Part shown: in pieces, positions 32,597-44,331 of the stretch | Layout: each line of letters starts with the position of its first letter | How positions within the stretch are numbered: the stretch's first letter is position 1 | NCBI GenBank assembly: GCA_037501455.1 | Contig: CM074860.1 | Location: 22,837,001-22,901,000 of the forward strand | Source of the DNA: Lantana camara | Lineage: Eukaryota > Streptophyta > Magnoliopsida > Lamiales > Verbenaceae | Length of the DNA stretch: 64,000 nucleotides | Direction of reading: 5' to 3' | Made by a program: the position numbers and the translations under genes | The notes under the pieces: model-generated | Seen by the model: the letters and a program-made list of their open reading frames with translations, nothing else | What the model was told of the DNA's origin: nothing | Database searches by the model: none

Positions 32597-33742
32597 CAAT
32601 GTTTTGAAAACCGGACCGGACCGGCCGGTCGGACCGGTTCAACCGGTGACCGGTGGCTGGTCCGGTCCGAATAACTCCTCAAAACAGGTGACGTTCGGAC
32701 CGGTATAGGACCGGAAAAACCGACCGGTTAACCGCCGGTTTCGGTCCTTATAACCGGACCGGACCGCCGGTTTTTGGATTAAAGCCCATTTTTTTCCTTT
32801 TTTTTTTTTTTGAATCCCTCGTTCTTCCTCCCCCTCATATCACGCACGAACTGTGATTAATTTTGATATTGTTCTTCCAGTGGCATTCGTTATTCAAGAG
32901 AGAGAGAGAGTGAGAGAGATACGCCATTCAAGAGAGAGATATAGAGAGAAATGTCATGATTATTTAGATAAGTTTTCATTTTACCAGAAATGAATTGTTG
33001 CGGCTGTGTCATATACATAGAGAAAACAACAGAGAAGCTGATTGCCTGGCCAGACTTGGCCATGGTATTGAAGGTACCAACCAATTCTGGGAAGATCCCC
33101 CTGTAGAACTGATGGAGAAGTTGAAGAATCTGGACAACGGTTAAGCCTGCGGGCTGCTCTCCTTTGAAGACCAAAAAAAAAAAAAAGAAATGAATTGCTG
33201 CTGTGCTGCTGTGGGGCGGATAAATTTCATAATATTTCATTAGGTTTTTCTATGTGTGCGTTTGGGCTTTAGGCATTGGGCTTTTTAGGGTTTGACAACA
33301 ATAATTTTAGTTTTTTAGTTTTATTCTTTTTTTTTTTTTTTTTTTTGATTACTTGTTATAAAATATTGTAATTTTTATTAAAAATAACAAATGCTGGAAT
33401 GATGTGAAAGAATATAACTTTTTTTACTGATAATATATTTTCTTTGAATACTGTGTAAACAAACAATATTTCTTGTTTTAAGTATAAAATATTAAAAGTA
33501 TATTATATATTTCTATCTATCTATATGTGTATATATATGTATATATATATCTTTTTTTTTGGTATACATATCTATATCTATCTATATCTATATATAGATA
33601 TACATATGATTTATTTATTTATTTAATAAAATAATAATTAATTATTTATTACGTCATACCGGTTCGACCAGTGGTTGAACCGGTCGAACCGGTAACCAGT
33701 AGGCCTACCGGTTTGACCTCCGGTCCGGTTTTGAAAACATTG
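32597..33742. mobile_element. 1.15-kb non-autonomous hAT element
   Basis: Inverted repeats CAATGTTTTGAAAACCGGAC and, at the right end in reverse complement, CAATGTTTTCAAAACCGGAC differ at one position. A perfect 8-bp duplication GTGGTGGC flanks it (32589-32596 and 33743-33750). Subterminal CCGGT/ACCGG phrases repeat many times at both ends. No transposase is present. The interior carries a LINE fragment (33002-33185), T-runs and a TCTATATC microsatellite. Confidence 0.9.
33002..33185 (+). mobile_element. 5'-truncated LINE: RNase H end, 3' UTR and poly(A)
   Basis: The plus strand codes HIHRENNREADCLARLGHGI, the C-terminal block of the RNase H domain of plant LINEs (family form HxxREANxxAD-LA), then ends at a TAA near 33142. 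About 28 bp of 3' UTR and a 14-base poly(A) follow. The flanks AGAAATGAATTGTTGC (32986-33001) and AGAAATGAATTGCTGC (33186-33201) form a 16-bp target duplication with one mismatch. This is classic target-primed insertion of a severely truncated copy. Confidence 0.85.
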
Positions 33743-34247
33743 GTGGTGGCCCATGCACCGGGCGCTATAATCACTGTTTATCACGGCGATCATACTTGTA
33801 ACGCCGATTACATCCTTATGGATCTTTAAAAAGTGGACGTTGGCTTTTGATGGAGGTCGTCGATTTGAAACAACTACCAAAAAATCGTGTGGAAACATTT
33901 AACGATGTGCTCAAAGGAGTCAGACAACTCCCCATTTGTACAATTGTTGAGATGACATTCATTAAGATTACATCTTATTTCAACGAGAAGTTGTAGTTGG
34001 CTAGACAATTAAAAGCAGATGGTCGTGCATGGACCACTTATGCGGAGATTATCTACAGAAAAAATGCTATGTTTATTGACCGTAATACTGTGAACATGGT
34101 CAACAATGATGAATGCGAAGTTGTAGTTGGCCAGTGTTATGAACGTTGACAGGGATGGATATGTAACCTAGTTTGCTGTCATTTTGAGCACGAGGGAATG
34201 CAGTTGTGGGTCTTGGAAAAAGTTAGGAATTACATGCGCACATGTTA

Positions 34248-36740
34248 TGTAGCACCCGGAATGCTAGACACCACATCCCCCACACTATAGTTCAATTCAC
34301 ATATGAAATAGACAATCCATACATGAACCAAAGCTATAGCGAATGGGAGGCAATAAAAAAAACGACAATAGCTAGGCGAGACTAACCCCAAACCAAACAA
34401 TCAATTTAGAGCAATAAAAGCGAAAGCATAACATTTCATTATCATATATCAAATATCAAGTGTCCAAAAGCATGCTATCTACTCCATACATATCAATACA
34501 ATATCATCTCCAAAATATTCCATAAATATCAATACATGAAAGTAATATGAAGGTGAAGTGTGCTAGACCCAAATTAAAGACAAGACTCGACTCTAATTCC
34601 CGCCTAGCACGCACCTGCAAAATCTGAAAGGTTGAGGCGTCAGTCTACAACAGGCTGAGTGAGGGGTATATAAATATAAACGCACATACATGCAAGTTAT
34701 AATCTCGGGTAATATTTTTGTAAAAGAACAATATAAGTCAAGAAATAAGATATAATATCGCCCGAGATTACAACTATCAAGTTTATCAATTTATTACAAT
34801 TCCAGTCAATCAGTGGCCTGACGAGTGAGGGCAGTCTCCAACCTTTACTCCTGACAGTGAACAATACAATAACAGTGTTTCAATTCAAATAGTGAGTATG
34901 AAAGTTATTACGGTGCACAATTAGCAGTTTCATGAACCCTTTTTCCTCCTGGGTGATGGTGGGTTTGCAAGGCCCAACCATCCAATCAGTGCGTACGTCA
35001 GGAACATGACCCCCACGTACGAGATTCCTTCTTCCACCAAACCTCCTGGTGGGTTCAGGGGTCATCCCAAATGGTGAGGATAGGGCTATAGTTACCCGTC
35101 AGACCGTGCTTTCCCGGTTGGCTCAAGCCACTACCCTCGGGCCCACAGTGCAATATAGTTACTCGCCAAAACAGTCAATTCAATTCAATCAGTCGAGGTT
35201 TTGAAAGATTTATAGATATATGTACATTTTGGCCGAAAAGTTCACATAGGGTTATAAGAGTTCTATATATATCTAGAAATTAAACCTCACCTGTGTGACC
35301 AAAATAAACAAGGAAACAGCTCACGGGGCCTGCTTCTCGTCACCAGAAAGCTGGTCTGTGCAAGAAAAACAACTGTCCGTGAGACACGACTCAAATGTAC
35401 CAATTAGGACGAACGGCGTGATCATGAACAATATAACGTGCATTGACAATTTATAGTATGGTATGATCAAAATCATGCATAAAATAAACATATAATAACA
35501 CGTATCGATCAATTATGACATTAGAAATGGATTTGAAAAGTTACATTTTATGCAGAAAATTCACAAAACCCCCTGGAGCATGGGAACGGCCGTTCCGGTT
35601 TTGAACTGGAAATGGGAAGGGCCGTTCCCGGCTCCCAGAACAAATCCCGCACGTCTGTAAGTTTTTGGAAATTTTTGAGGTTGGGAACGGTCGTTTCGGC
35701 CACAAGCCAAAATGGGAAGGGTTGTTCCCATTCTCGCGCGCCAACTGTCAGGGGTGGGAACGGCCGTCCCCAGAATGAACTGGGACGGGAAGGGTCGTTC
35801 CCATTACGCAGTTGCAGCAGCAGAAACAGGGCAATACAGGGGAAAAATGAACCAAAACCATAATCCAACAAATGATCAAATACCAAGCTCAAAAGCATAT
35901 AATTCATGAAATAAACATGCTAGCATACTTATAGTTCAATAATAACTCATATAAACACTTAAATTCAAGCTTGATCATCAAGAATCACTCATTTCAAACC
36001 CATATATCAACTCATGCTCCGAGTCCATATACTTCAATATATATACATCAAATTCAAGCCAAGATCAAGTATTCATACTTCCAACAACTAAAACACAATT
36101 CATCCAATTCAACCCATAACCCTAGCTACCACTTTCAATTCAAGAAATTCATAAAAATATCCATGGTTACCTTGAATGAAAGATATAGAAGAAAAGATGA
36201 AGGTATGATGATGATGATGATGATGATGCTCCTAATTCCACAATTCCTTCACAATTCTAGCTTGAAAGATGAAATCCAATTTTTCCTTATCTCTTGGTGT
36301 TGATCGATCAAAATGGAGCAAGGGCCAAGTGTATGTATGCTTTGTATGAACTAAAATGAGATATAATGGAATATAATGGAGATATAAACATTCTCCCACA
36401 TAATTACATGAGTCACCACATTTTGCAATCAAGTCCCTCAACTTTATAAGTAATGCAATTAGATTCTAATCCATAACATATATTCACTTAAGTCCAATCC
36501 TCATTCATGCAATTGAGTCCTTAATTTTAAGAAATGCTCAGGTACACACATATAATCAATTATATCATTTTCGGTAAATATTCATGAGTTGGATCCAATT
36601 TCTTATAAACATTTGGAATTGTAAATCATAAAATTATCAAGTAGCATATAATTTAATAAATACAAGAATTAAAATAGTTTCTAACTCTCAAACTCACACG
36701 TGGCGTTCATACCTGGAAGGCCGAAAGTTGGGGCATTACA
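34248..36740 (-). mobile_element. 2.49-kb solo LTR, Tekay-like gypsy
   Basis: On the minus strand it runs TGTAATGCCCC...GGGTGCTACA. Flanks TGTTA (34243-34247) and TGCTA (36741-36745) are a 5-bp duplication with one mismatch. There is no internal region or second LTR. It resembles the LTRs of the element at 38657-46973 in order and termini (for instance the GAGGGCAGTCTCCAACC phrase at 34827) but is clearly diverged from them. Confidence 0.85.
35583..35802 (-). repeat. Dyad array in the solo LTR (GGAACGGCCGTTCC type)
   Basis: Six units: GGAACGGCCGTTCC (35583-35596), GGGAAGGGCCGTTCCC (35614-35629), GGGAACGGTCGTTTC (about 35683), GGGAAGGGTTGTTCCC (about 35714), GGGAACGGCCGTCCC (about 35756) and GGGAAGGGTCGTTCCC (35787-35802). 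A TATATATAGAA phrase, a possible TATA box on the minus strand, lies about 320 bp downstream in LTR sense (near 35262). Confidence 0.85.
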
Positions 36741-37004
36741 TGCTATTCAAGCCTGTAAACATGTCAGTCTTGTTGCTTCTACTTTCATGCACTAGTATTA
36801 TGAGATTGATCACTTTATGGATAGCGATAAATTTTATCTTACATGGGCAAAAGAACACTGACCCTCTACAGGGTTTGAGTTGGTTCACAATCCGAAAATG
36901 AAAGAGAAAAGGACCTGAGGTAGGGATAGGACATCAAGAATAACGAATGAAATGAACCAGTCGGGTCCATCTGGAAGGAGATATATCATTATCTTCAATG
37001 TTGT

Positions 37005-37250
37005 GTTGTCATGTCACCTTTAATAAGTGTTTGGTGTATGCAATGCAGTAACTTGAATTGTTTGGGCTTTTTCAATAAATGTTTCTGCATTGTGTTGTCG
37101 TGTCACCTTCAATAAGTGTTTGATGTATGCAATGCAGAAGCTTGTACTGTTTTGGCTTTTTTAATAAGTGTTTGTGCATTGTGTTGTCATGCCACCTTTA
37201 ATAAGTGTTTGGTGTATGTAATAAATTAGCAGGTAATATTTGTCATCTTC
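37005..37250 (+). repeat. 89-bp tandem repeat, about 2.5 copies
   Basis: GTTGTCATGTCACC starts copies at 37005, 37094 and 37183, each continuing TTTAATAAGTGTTTGGTGTATG with small changes. The repeat lies in the gap between the convergent MULE transposase and PMD pseudogenes. Confidence 0.8.
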
Positions 37251-37270
37251 AATAAGTGTTGTAACCCGAT

Positions 37271-37437
37271 CATCTATATAAAGGATCCCCTATTTTACAA
37301 CTTTGCATTCCAAATTTCACTTTCACAGACTCACAATCAAATTCATATTTTTGAATCATGGCAACTGAGCATGATCAATGGTTGAGACTAATTACTCAGT
37401 ACAATCAATATCGTGATTGGTACTCATCCGGGATGTA
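37271..37437 (+). pseudogene. Promoter-like stretch and an orphan 26-codon gene start
   Basis: TCTATATAAAGG at about 37272-37283 is a strong TATA box. About 75 bp downstream, after a C/A-rich leader, an ATG (37359) opens a frame MATEHDQWLRLITQYNQYRD, ending at a TAG near 37435. The frame continues in good codon style beyond the stop for some 15 codons (KTYGQENCVGLKCADLI) until it meets the end of the minus-strand PMD gene. It looks like the 5' end of a gene whose body has been lost, but I do not recognise the product. Confidence 0.35.
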
Positions 37438-38656
37438 GAAGACATATGGGCAGGAGAATTGTGTTGGCTTGAAATGTGCCGATCTTATTCAGGGCTTCGG
37501 GCTCGCCGCCTACTTCGTAAACCCTTCCGACTTCTAATTTGTTCACTCACTTCTTGCTGATTTGCTTGTCCTCTACCCATATCTTGTAACGAACGGACTA
37601 CTTCTATTTGATCTTCGACTAACATCCTGAATCGATTTGGATCGTTGTAATTTGCAATGTTCATAATATTATCCATCATGTACGCCAACCCAGTAGTCTG
37701 AAATCACAAAACATAAAAACTAATCAAACAATAGTATAATTTACAATTACTTTAACTAAATAAATATTTTCATACCATCGCATTCCATGCCTCATGATCG
37801 GGTGGTCTGTATCCATTCTCATGTATCGAAATGAATTTGCGTGTTTTCCTCTTATACCAATCGTGGTACCTTCAACGACATCACCCCGCGAATTCACTGG
37901 CTCCCCTTTAATTCCGTGTTCAGGCGCCATAAACCATCTTGCAACGTAAGCAGCATGTTTCTGGGTCCAATCTTTGTTGGTATGTCCTTTGCGGGTCAAT
38001 CTGTGCAATGTTTGTCTTTCCTCTCGTGAAGGCTGGAGAGGAGGAGAAATATGCTGAACAATGCCGAATTGCCGCGTGACTCGCTCGAGGTGCAACTCCT
38101 CAATAATGTTATAGTGAATCAGTGGACACGGGCAACGCCATAGCTCTGGAGCGCATTCCTCCGGCAAATGTCTTATCTCTGCCCACGTTATATCATACGG
38201 TCTCCAATCAAACTACAAATTAATCATGACAATGCCAAACATAATTACCAAAACATAAAATACTTAAACTAAAATACAAAAATTCACACTGAATTACCTC
38301 ATTCAGGGCTAAGTTATTAAGTATAGCCCTGAAAATCCTAACATTGTTTCTCGTGGTACTTGTCCATGAAAAATATGTTATCCACCTACAAATAATTAAT
38401 TAATTTACATAATTATTTATAAATAAATCAAAATTAATTAGAACGTGAATGAAGTATGTGAGATAATATAACCTGACACCATGCGGTGGGATTGAGAGTA
38501 CTCGATCGTTTGAAAGTTCCCTTTCCCTAATTGGCATTCGTTGTGCTCCTCGGCCAGGCCTGATGGAAGATATACGTATCCATGCCCACATCTGCGAGAT
38601 GACTTTTAATTATTTTTAACAAATATAATTATTAAAATAATAAAATTAATTTATAA

Positions 38657-41278
38657 TGTAGCACCCCTTCACGTGGAGATGCTACACCCCCGCACTACAG
38701 ATCGATCCACGCACGAAATGGATAGTCCGTACATGAACCAACCTGCAGCGAACGGGTGACAATAAAATAGAAGGACAAGCTATGCGGGACTACTCGCAAT
38801 TTAAATATCATAATGCAAAAAGTAATAAGCGGAAGCATGACTTGATGAATATTTAACAAGTAAATCAAAAATAAAATTTTCATATCAATACATTATCATC
38901 TCCTAGACTACATAACAAACAACATTAAACATAATTACTTTGAATAATCAATAAACAATTAAGTAAAATGCACCGTGCTTGACTCGATACAAGGACTTGA
39001 CTCGACTCACTTCCCGCCTAGCGTGGACCTGCAATAGCCTGAAAGGTGGAGGCGTCAGTCTGTGAAGACCGAGTAAGGGGTTTAAATAATTATTAGCGCA
39101 AATAACATGCAAGCTATATTCTCGGGTAAAGTTTTAGAAAAGATAAATGTATAAGTTCAATAATGAAGTGCTCTTCGCCCGAGAATACAACTATCAATAT
39201 TAAAAACTTGTTCATTTCATGCATTCAATACATGGCCCCGGCGAGGGAGGGCAGTCTCCAACCTTACTCCAAATGTACATGAAACATGCTTGCTTTATTA
39301 ACTGATAAGTGATCATGCAATTCATTTATTGTGCAATCGTGCGATAGTGTAATCAAGTAACACATTCATGGAATGGAAATCATACAATAACCCGAGGACA
39401 ATCCGTGGTGCCAGACCCGTCCCCAGTCTCCTTCTCCCTCCAATGATGGGAAGGTAGCTAGCCTTCACCATCCACGACGTGTTGAGCAGAGGGCACATGA
39501 ATCCCTAAGCCCGGAACTCCTTCCTCCACTAATCTCCAAGCGGATTCAGGGGTCATCCCAAATGTGGTGAGGATAGCGCTAGAGTTACCCATCAGCCCTT
39601 GCTTTCCCGGTTGGCTCAAGCCACTACCCTCGAGCCCAACGTGAACGGTCATGCTACTCGCCTAAAACATGCACGATACATGACTTGCTTGCTTTTCATG
39701 AACATGACTTACTTGAAATGATAAGTGATTTCATTTAAAATTACAGATATAGTTACCTTTTGGCCAAAAGATCACATAAGGGGTATACGGGTTCTATATA
39801 ACTAGTAATTAAACCTCACCTGACAGGCGACACGACGACTCATGGATGCGTGAACGTGCTTGTGATCAACAATCTCCGTCCTGGAGAATAACTAAACAAG
39901 AAACGAGACAATGTACATGCATGAGACCACAATTTAAGAATATTACCAAATAAGACGCACGACGTGATCAAGTAACGAGACTTCGAGAACGAGCAATGTA
40001 GCATGCAAATATCATGTTTTGGCATGTAATCAATCATATAATCACAATTTGGGATCAATAAAACCATTAGAATTGAAAGTGAAAAATGGAATTTTATGCA
40101 AAATGTTTCTGCCTCTCCAGAGGCCTAGGAACGGCCGTTCCGGCCCTTAGTTCAAAATGGGAAGGGCCGTTCCCAGCTCCCCGAAGTTGCTCCCCAAAGA
40201 TGGGAACGGTCGTTCCGGCTTACAAGCCAAAATGGGAAGGTCCGTTCCCGTCCTCGCCGCCATGCACACAATTCAAACATGGGAACGGCCGTTCCCCAAA
40301 ACAACTGGGAACGGGAAGGGCCGTTCCCATTACGCAGACAATACAGAAACAGAGGAAGCTATGAACCCTCTCCCAAATCATCAAAACCTCCATAATTCAT
40401 ATCCTTAATGTCTAATTTTATGCAAGAATCATAAATACTTGCTTAAGACATCATAAAACCAATAGAAACACTTAGTTCAAGCTTGGATCATCAAGAATTC
40501 AAGATTAGACTCCATGAATATATATACCACAAAACTCCATAATTCTCAAGATATAAACATGAAATTCAAGTCTAAAGCCTAGAATTATAATCCTAACATC
40601 ATGTAAACAAGTTATCACATGGAAATCATAACCCTAGCTTCAAGAATTGAAATGAAGAAATCACATATATGATCATATATACCTTGAGGTGAAAATAAAT
40701 GAAAGAAGATGATGGAAATGAATGATTGAGCTCTAAAACTCCTAATTTTCTTGGAAAAAACTTGATGAATTTGATGAAATCTTCTCTTCCCTTCTTCATG
40801 ATTTGGCTCGGTGGAAAGAGGGAGCAAGGATTGATATTTTGGCATGAAATGAAAAATGAAGAAGGTAGGAGAGATGCATATATTGATATATCTTGGCCAA
40901 AAATGGAGTATTTGTAACTAAATCCTTCAAGTTTGTAAGTCATGCAATTAAGGATACAAGGATTAAAGAATGATCAATTTAGTCCAAAAGGTTTCCATGT
41001 AATTTAGTCCTTAACGAAAAGGAAATGAGCAATTAAGGACAATTAAGCGATTAAATCATGCTCAACAATTATTCCATGTAGCAATTGAATTCCAATTATA
41101 CAATATTTCGCAAATTGACACGTTTCCACATATTTTCACATAATCATGTTGAAATGCAATTTATAAAATTAATATAACACGTATAAATTGAATAAACGAA
41201 AATAATATAATAAAATCCTAACGCTCGAACTCACACGTGTCGAGCGTACCCGACTGTCTGGAAATTTGGGGTGTTACA
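38657..41278 (-). repeat. 3' LTR of the non-coding Tekay-like element
   Basis: It lies at the 3' end in element sense, next to the polypurine tract. It holds a six-unit dyad array (40128-40328) and a TTATATAGAAC phrase near 39790-39800 that could be the TATA box on the minus strand. Confidence 0.9.
40128..40328 (-). repeat. Dyad array in the 3' LTR
   Basis: Units: GGAACGGCCGTTCC (40128-40141), GGGAAGGGCCGTTCCC (40159-40174), GGGAACGGTCGTTCC (about 40202), GGGAAGGTCCGTTCCC (about 40233), GGGAACGGCCGTTCCCC (about 40281) and GGGAAGGGCCGTTCCC (ending 40328). Order and spacing match the array at 35583-35802. Confidence 0.85.
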
Positions 41279-41296
41279 ACTCTCTCCCCCTTAAGA
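41279..41296 (-). other. Polypurine tract of the Tekay-like element
   Basis: On the minus strand, CTTAAGGGGGAGAGAGT immediately precedes the 3' LTR start TGTAACACCCC. Upstream, GAGGACGGATTCTCTTAAG keeps the typical 3' flank of Tekay elements. Confidence 0.85.
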
Positions 41297-44200
41297 GAAT
41301 CCGTCCTCGGATTCATTGTCCTGAATTCCTAGAATTTAATTGGCTCTTACGTGTTCATCCCACGCGGGTTAGCTACTCCCCGTCAGGGATTAGTTCGAAA
41401 GAGGTCTTCAATCCATAAGGTCCTCCAATGTGTGAAATCACGACCCTCGACTTTCCGGAGCCTAAACACTCGAAAGAAAATCTAACCTTCCACTATAGCA
41501 AGTTGACAAGTCACTGGAAATAATGAGAGTGCCCCGTCTCTCTCATACGACTAACGAGAGAACCCCGTCCCTCGAGCAAGAAACAAGAGAACCCCGTCTC
41601 TTGGCAACCCTAAGAGAATCCCCGTCTCTCACGTCCACAAAATAGAATTCAAGCAAGCACTTAGATAAACATTTATAATTAACACACAGGGAGTAAGCAA
41701 CTTATCGTTCACATAAGACAATTAATAATAAACAAGGAATCATATACAAGAATAACAAAATAATAATGATAATAAACAAATAATAATAAAATAATGGTGC
41801 ACGTGGTATGCATGATTAAGTGTACCGTTCACCAAGGATTGAAGTTCTTGCGCTGAAACAATTCGGCCTAATATTTGATTCTTTTGGTTGGAATCTCTTC
41901 CCACTATACTATCCTACCTCAATTGCTTAACGTATAGTACTTTGTAACCGAGGTTTTCATCCCTGCTTCATTTCCTTCTCATCCTTTAGAATCCCCTTAG
42001 TCAGAGTAAATCATTCCCCCGAAGCAAAGGTCTTAAACTCTCTATTTTAAAATCCGAAGGTTGATCCTTGCCCATTTCATGAAGGTTTCCATTTAAGGCG
42101 GATGTTTGATGCGGAAAAAGGATCAAGGTCATCATCCCGTGAGAGTAATTCAGCAAGCACACTTGCGTAGAAACCTGAAGGAATCAGGTTCTAGTGAAAT
42201 GTCTTCCATTTGATCCCTGAAATTTGATGACATACCTAACAACTTTGCAAAAGATCTTGAAAGAGAGGTGATCAATTAGCTTCAATGTTCTTAGACGTGT
42301 TCACGACAACTAATATATTTACGGAAGCGACGCCGGCAACACGAATGAAAGAGTGATGCGCAGTTACAGGCATCTCCAGGGTATAAATAACAACTTCGTA
42401 AGAAAACTCTTGCCAGAGTTAACCTATTAAAACTTGGGATTGATTCCGACTATTAACCAAGTTGAATCCTTTTCTATTTACTGAGTCAACTGATACCCTG
42501 ACACACACACCCTTCAACGGCCTCCATATTCTGAAAATAGTAATAAAGCGAAGGTACTGTCGATGATGGGACTTTTCTTTGTGTAAGGGGGAAGAAAGAT
42601 TTCCTTTACATGATCCTGATAGAGAATTCTGGAAGGAATCGGTTTTCTTGAAATTTCAACTCCCTCGAGTGAGGTTTAACTTCCGGTTTTAATTATTCCC
42701 CGATCGTCTCTCCCCCTTAAGAAAATAAAACTGTCTAACTCCTTGAGCTCGTTTACACTCCTTAATTTCCAACTATATCACCAATCTGATCTGATATCTG
42801 TAATTTTTCCAACATCCCAATAATCCTCCTAATAATACTCGAACATAATTTCTTCCAATCTCTTGATTCAATATAATCTTAATTGAAACGATGATTGAAA
42901 TAGAATTGGAGAGAGAACCAAACCTATCATAGTAGACATTAAATAATGCATGCCGGTTAAATTGTTAACGCACATATTACACTTACAACCAATTTAGAAT
43001 GCAACATGTTGGAACAATTATATTAATTTAAAGGTATGCATATAACAAAGAAACTTGGCTCATTTAAACAAGGTACTTAACAAATCACTCATGTAATTTC
43101 AACAACAATAATTATAGTAATAAATATAAATGTGAGGCAAGTTAAATTAATACAATATATGATGCACGTGTGTATGAATGCATTGAAGAACCTGTCACCG
43201 TAGAAATGCTAGGCTTGAGTCCGGTGTCCATTCATGGTTGGTTAACTTCCCAGCTTATCTCGAATGTTTGATCATTCTCTAATTTTCCCCACGGTCGTTT
43301 GCTTCTTTAAGATTCTCCGGCTTCAATTCGGACCTTTATCTGGTTTGATTTGGAAGTTCCTTGACCCTGACACTTTCCGATTATAAATTTTTGAATGATT
43401 TCCGAAACCACCCATGTTTGATTCCTTAATTAAAACTTTCCTAATAATCCCTTGTATAACTTGATACCCCAAGATTAGAATTCTTGAATTCAAATATTTC
43501 TCAAGGAATTAATCTCCAACGATGATCCCGCTGTTCGCCCTAATTGTCACCTCACCTTTCTTTATTATTTCCATTTGTTACTCCATATCTTCCAATCCAA
43601 CCATATCATAGTTGGTAATCTTTGAAGCCACTTCCTCATCAACTCCTCGAGAATACCTCTTCCTTGTTGCAATAATTCCCGGCCTAAGCATCTTCGAAAT
43701 TTTTCTTCTTCTCTCTTTTTTTTTTTTTTTTTTCAACCTCCCGAATCTTGTAAATGATCTCCATGCTTGATTCCTCTTTTCCGGATCCCCTTGCTTGAAC
43801 TTTAACTCAATAGAAAAAGACAATGGCTCTCAAATCCTTGTATGAATTTCTGGCACACCTTCTTACCCGTCCCAAGTTAGAGAGGTAGTCTTGTAATAAA
43901 CTGAAATCATCGAACAATTGGCCGTGGTTTGATAGCCTTTTCACAACCTGTAACTCACAACTTCCTTTGAAAATAAATGCATGCGGGTAAGGCATGCTCA
44001 TGTCACATAATTAATACCAAGAACAAGAATTTAATGCATAAGGCAACACCAGTTCAATTAAATTCCGACGTAAACACGTTGAACATATAAATTTCAAACA
44101 GGTTAAAGTCAATTCAATCAATAATGAATAGCTTAAATCAATGCAGTATATAAGTTGTCAAGTAATTCAATTAATTCAAATAAATTCATGTAAGTTCAAG

Positions 44201-44311
44201 TAGATCAAGAAATTCAAATAATATGCAAGACTCTCACCTTGTTAATTAATTCCTATGTCGTACGACCTAGACTTGACACGACACGACACTAGAACCTCGG
44301 TTTTGCAACCT
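41297..44311 (-). other. Interior of the non-coding element
   Basis: No reading frame of length or family resemblance. A cluster of GAGAACCCCGTC/GAGAATCCCCGTC phrases (41545-41625) is a short dispersed repeat. A T/A homopolymer lies at 43718-43732. Otherwise the sequence is ordinary AT-rich non-coding DNA. Confidence 0.7.
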
Positions 44312-44327
44312 GGCTCTGATACCACCT
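44312..44327 (-). other. Primer binding site (initiator Met tRNA) of the Tekay-like element
   Basis: The minus strand reads TGGTATCAGAGCCAGG three to eight bases after the end of the 5' LTR. This sets the 5' LTR as the right-hand copy and the element sense as minus. Confidence 0.9.
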
Positions 44328-44331
44328 AAGA

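Larger units (their letters stand above)
31780..33770 (+). mobile_element. 3' part of a Tekay-like gypsy LTR, split by a hAT element
   Basis: From about 32180 the sequence follows the 3' part of the solo LTR at 7351-10499 in order: a CCCCCTCACTCAATC phrase, a GCACGTGTATGGA phrase (also at 10422), CGGATCTC.TTGCGG.GGATGTGGTG (also at 10454). After removal of the hAT it continues CCCATGCACCGGGCGCTATA, equivalent to the end of the solo LTR. The 5' part is missing or unrecognisable, so the left border is uncertain. Confidence 0.65.
33772..36990 (+). pseudogene. Mutator-like (MULE) transposase remnant, split by a solo LTR
   Basis: Before the solo LTR the plus strand reads DGGRRFETTTKNRVETFNDV followed by LKGVRQLPICTIVEMTF, the block after the DDE domain in MULE transposases (family form DGGxRxGxMTTNxxExFNxVLKGAR). 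After the LTR it resumes with a SWIM-type zinc-finger region (ACKHVSLV..., then a YYEIDHFMDSDKFYLTWAKE-like end) and the KRTRG..RIxNEMDxS tail near 36900-36960. Stop codons near 33994, 36796 and 36860 and the LTR make it non-functional. The 5' half, with the catalytic residues, is missing left of 33772. It faces the minus-strand PMD gene. Confidence 0.8.

Noticed and set aside
32890..33240. Minus-strand 116-codon frame inside the hAT
   Set aside because: It is the antisense of a LINE RNase H end, which is recognisable on the plus strand with poly(A) and target duplication.
35541..35909. Overlapping frames on both strands with GRAVP/ERPFP-type peptides in the LTR
   Set aside because: They arise from the GGAACGGCCGTTCC dyads read in several frames. 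The same happens at 40086-40408 and 45768-46102. No protein family fits.
41545..41625. CRISPR-like array of GAGAACCCCGTC repeats
   Set aside because: Repeats are short, uneven and lie inside a plant retrotransposon interior. CRISPR arrays do not occur in plant nuclear DNA.
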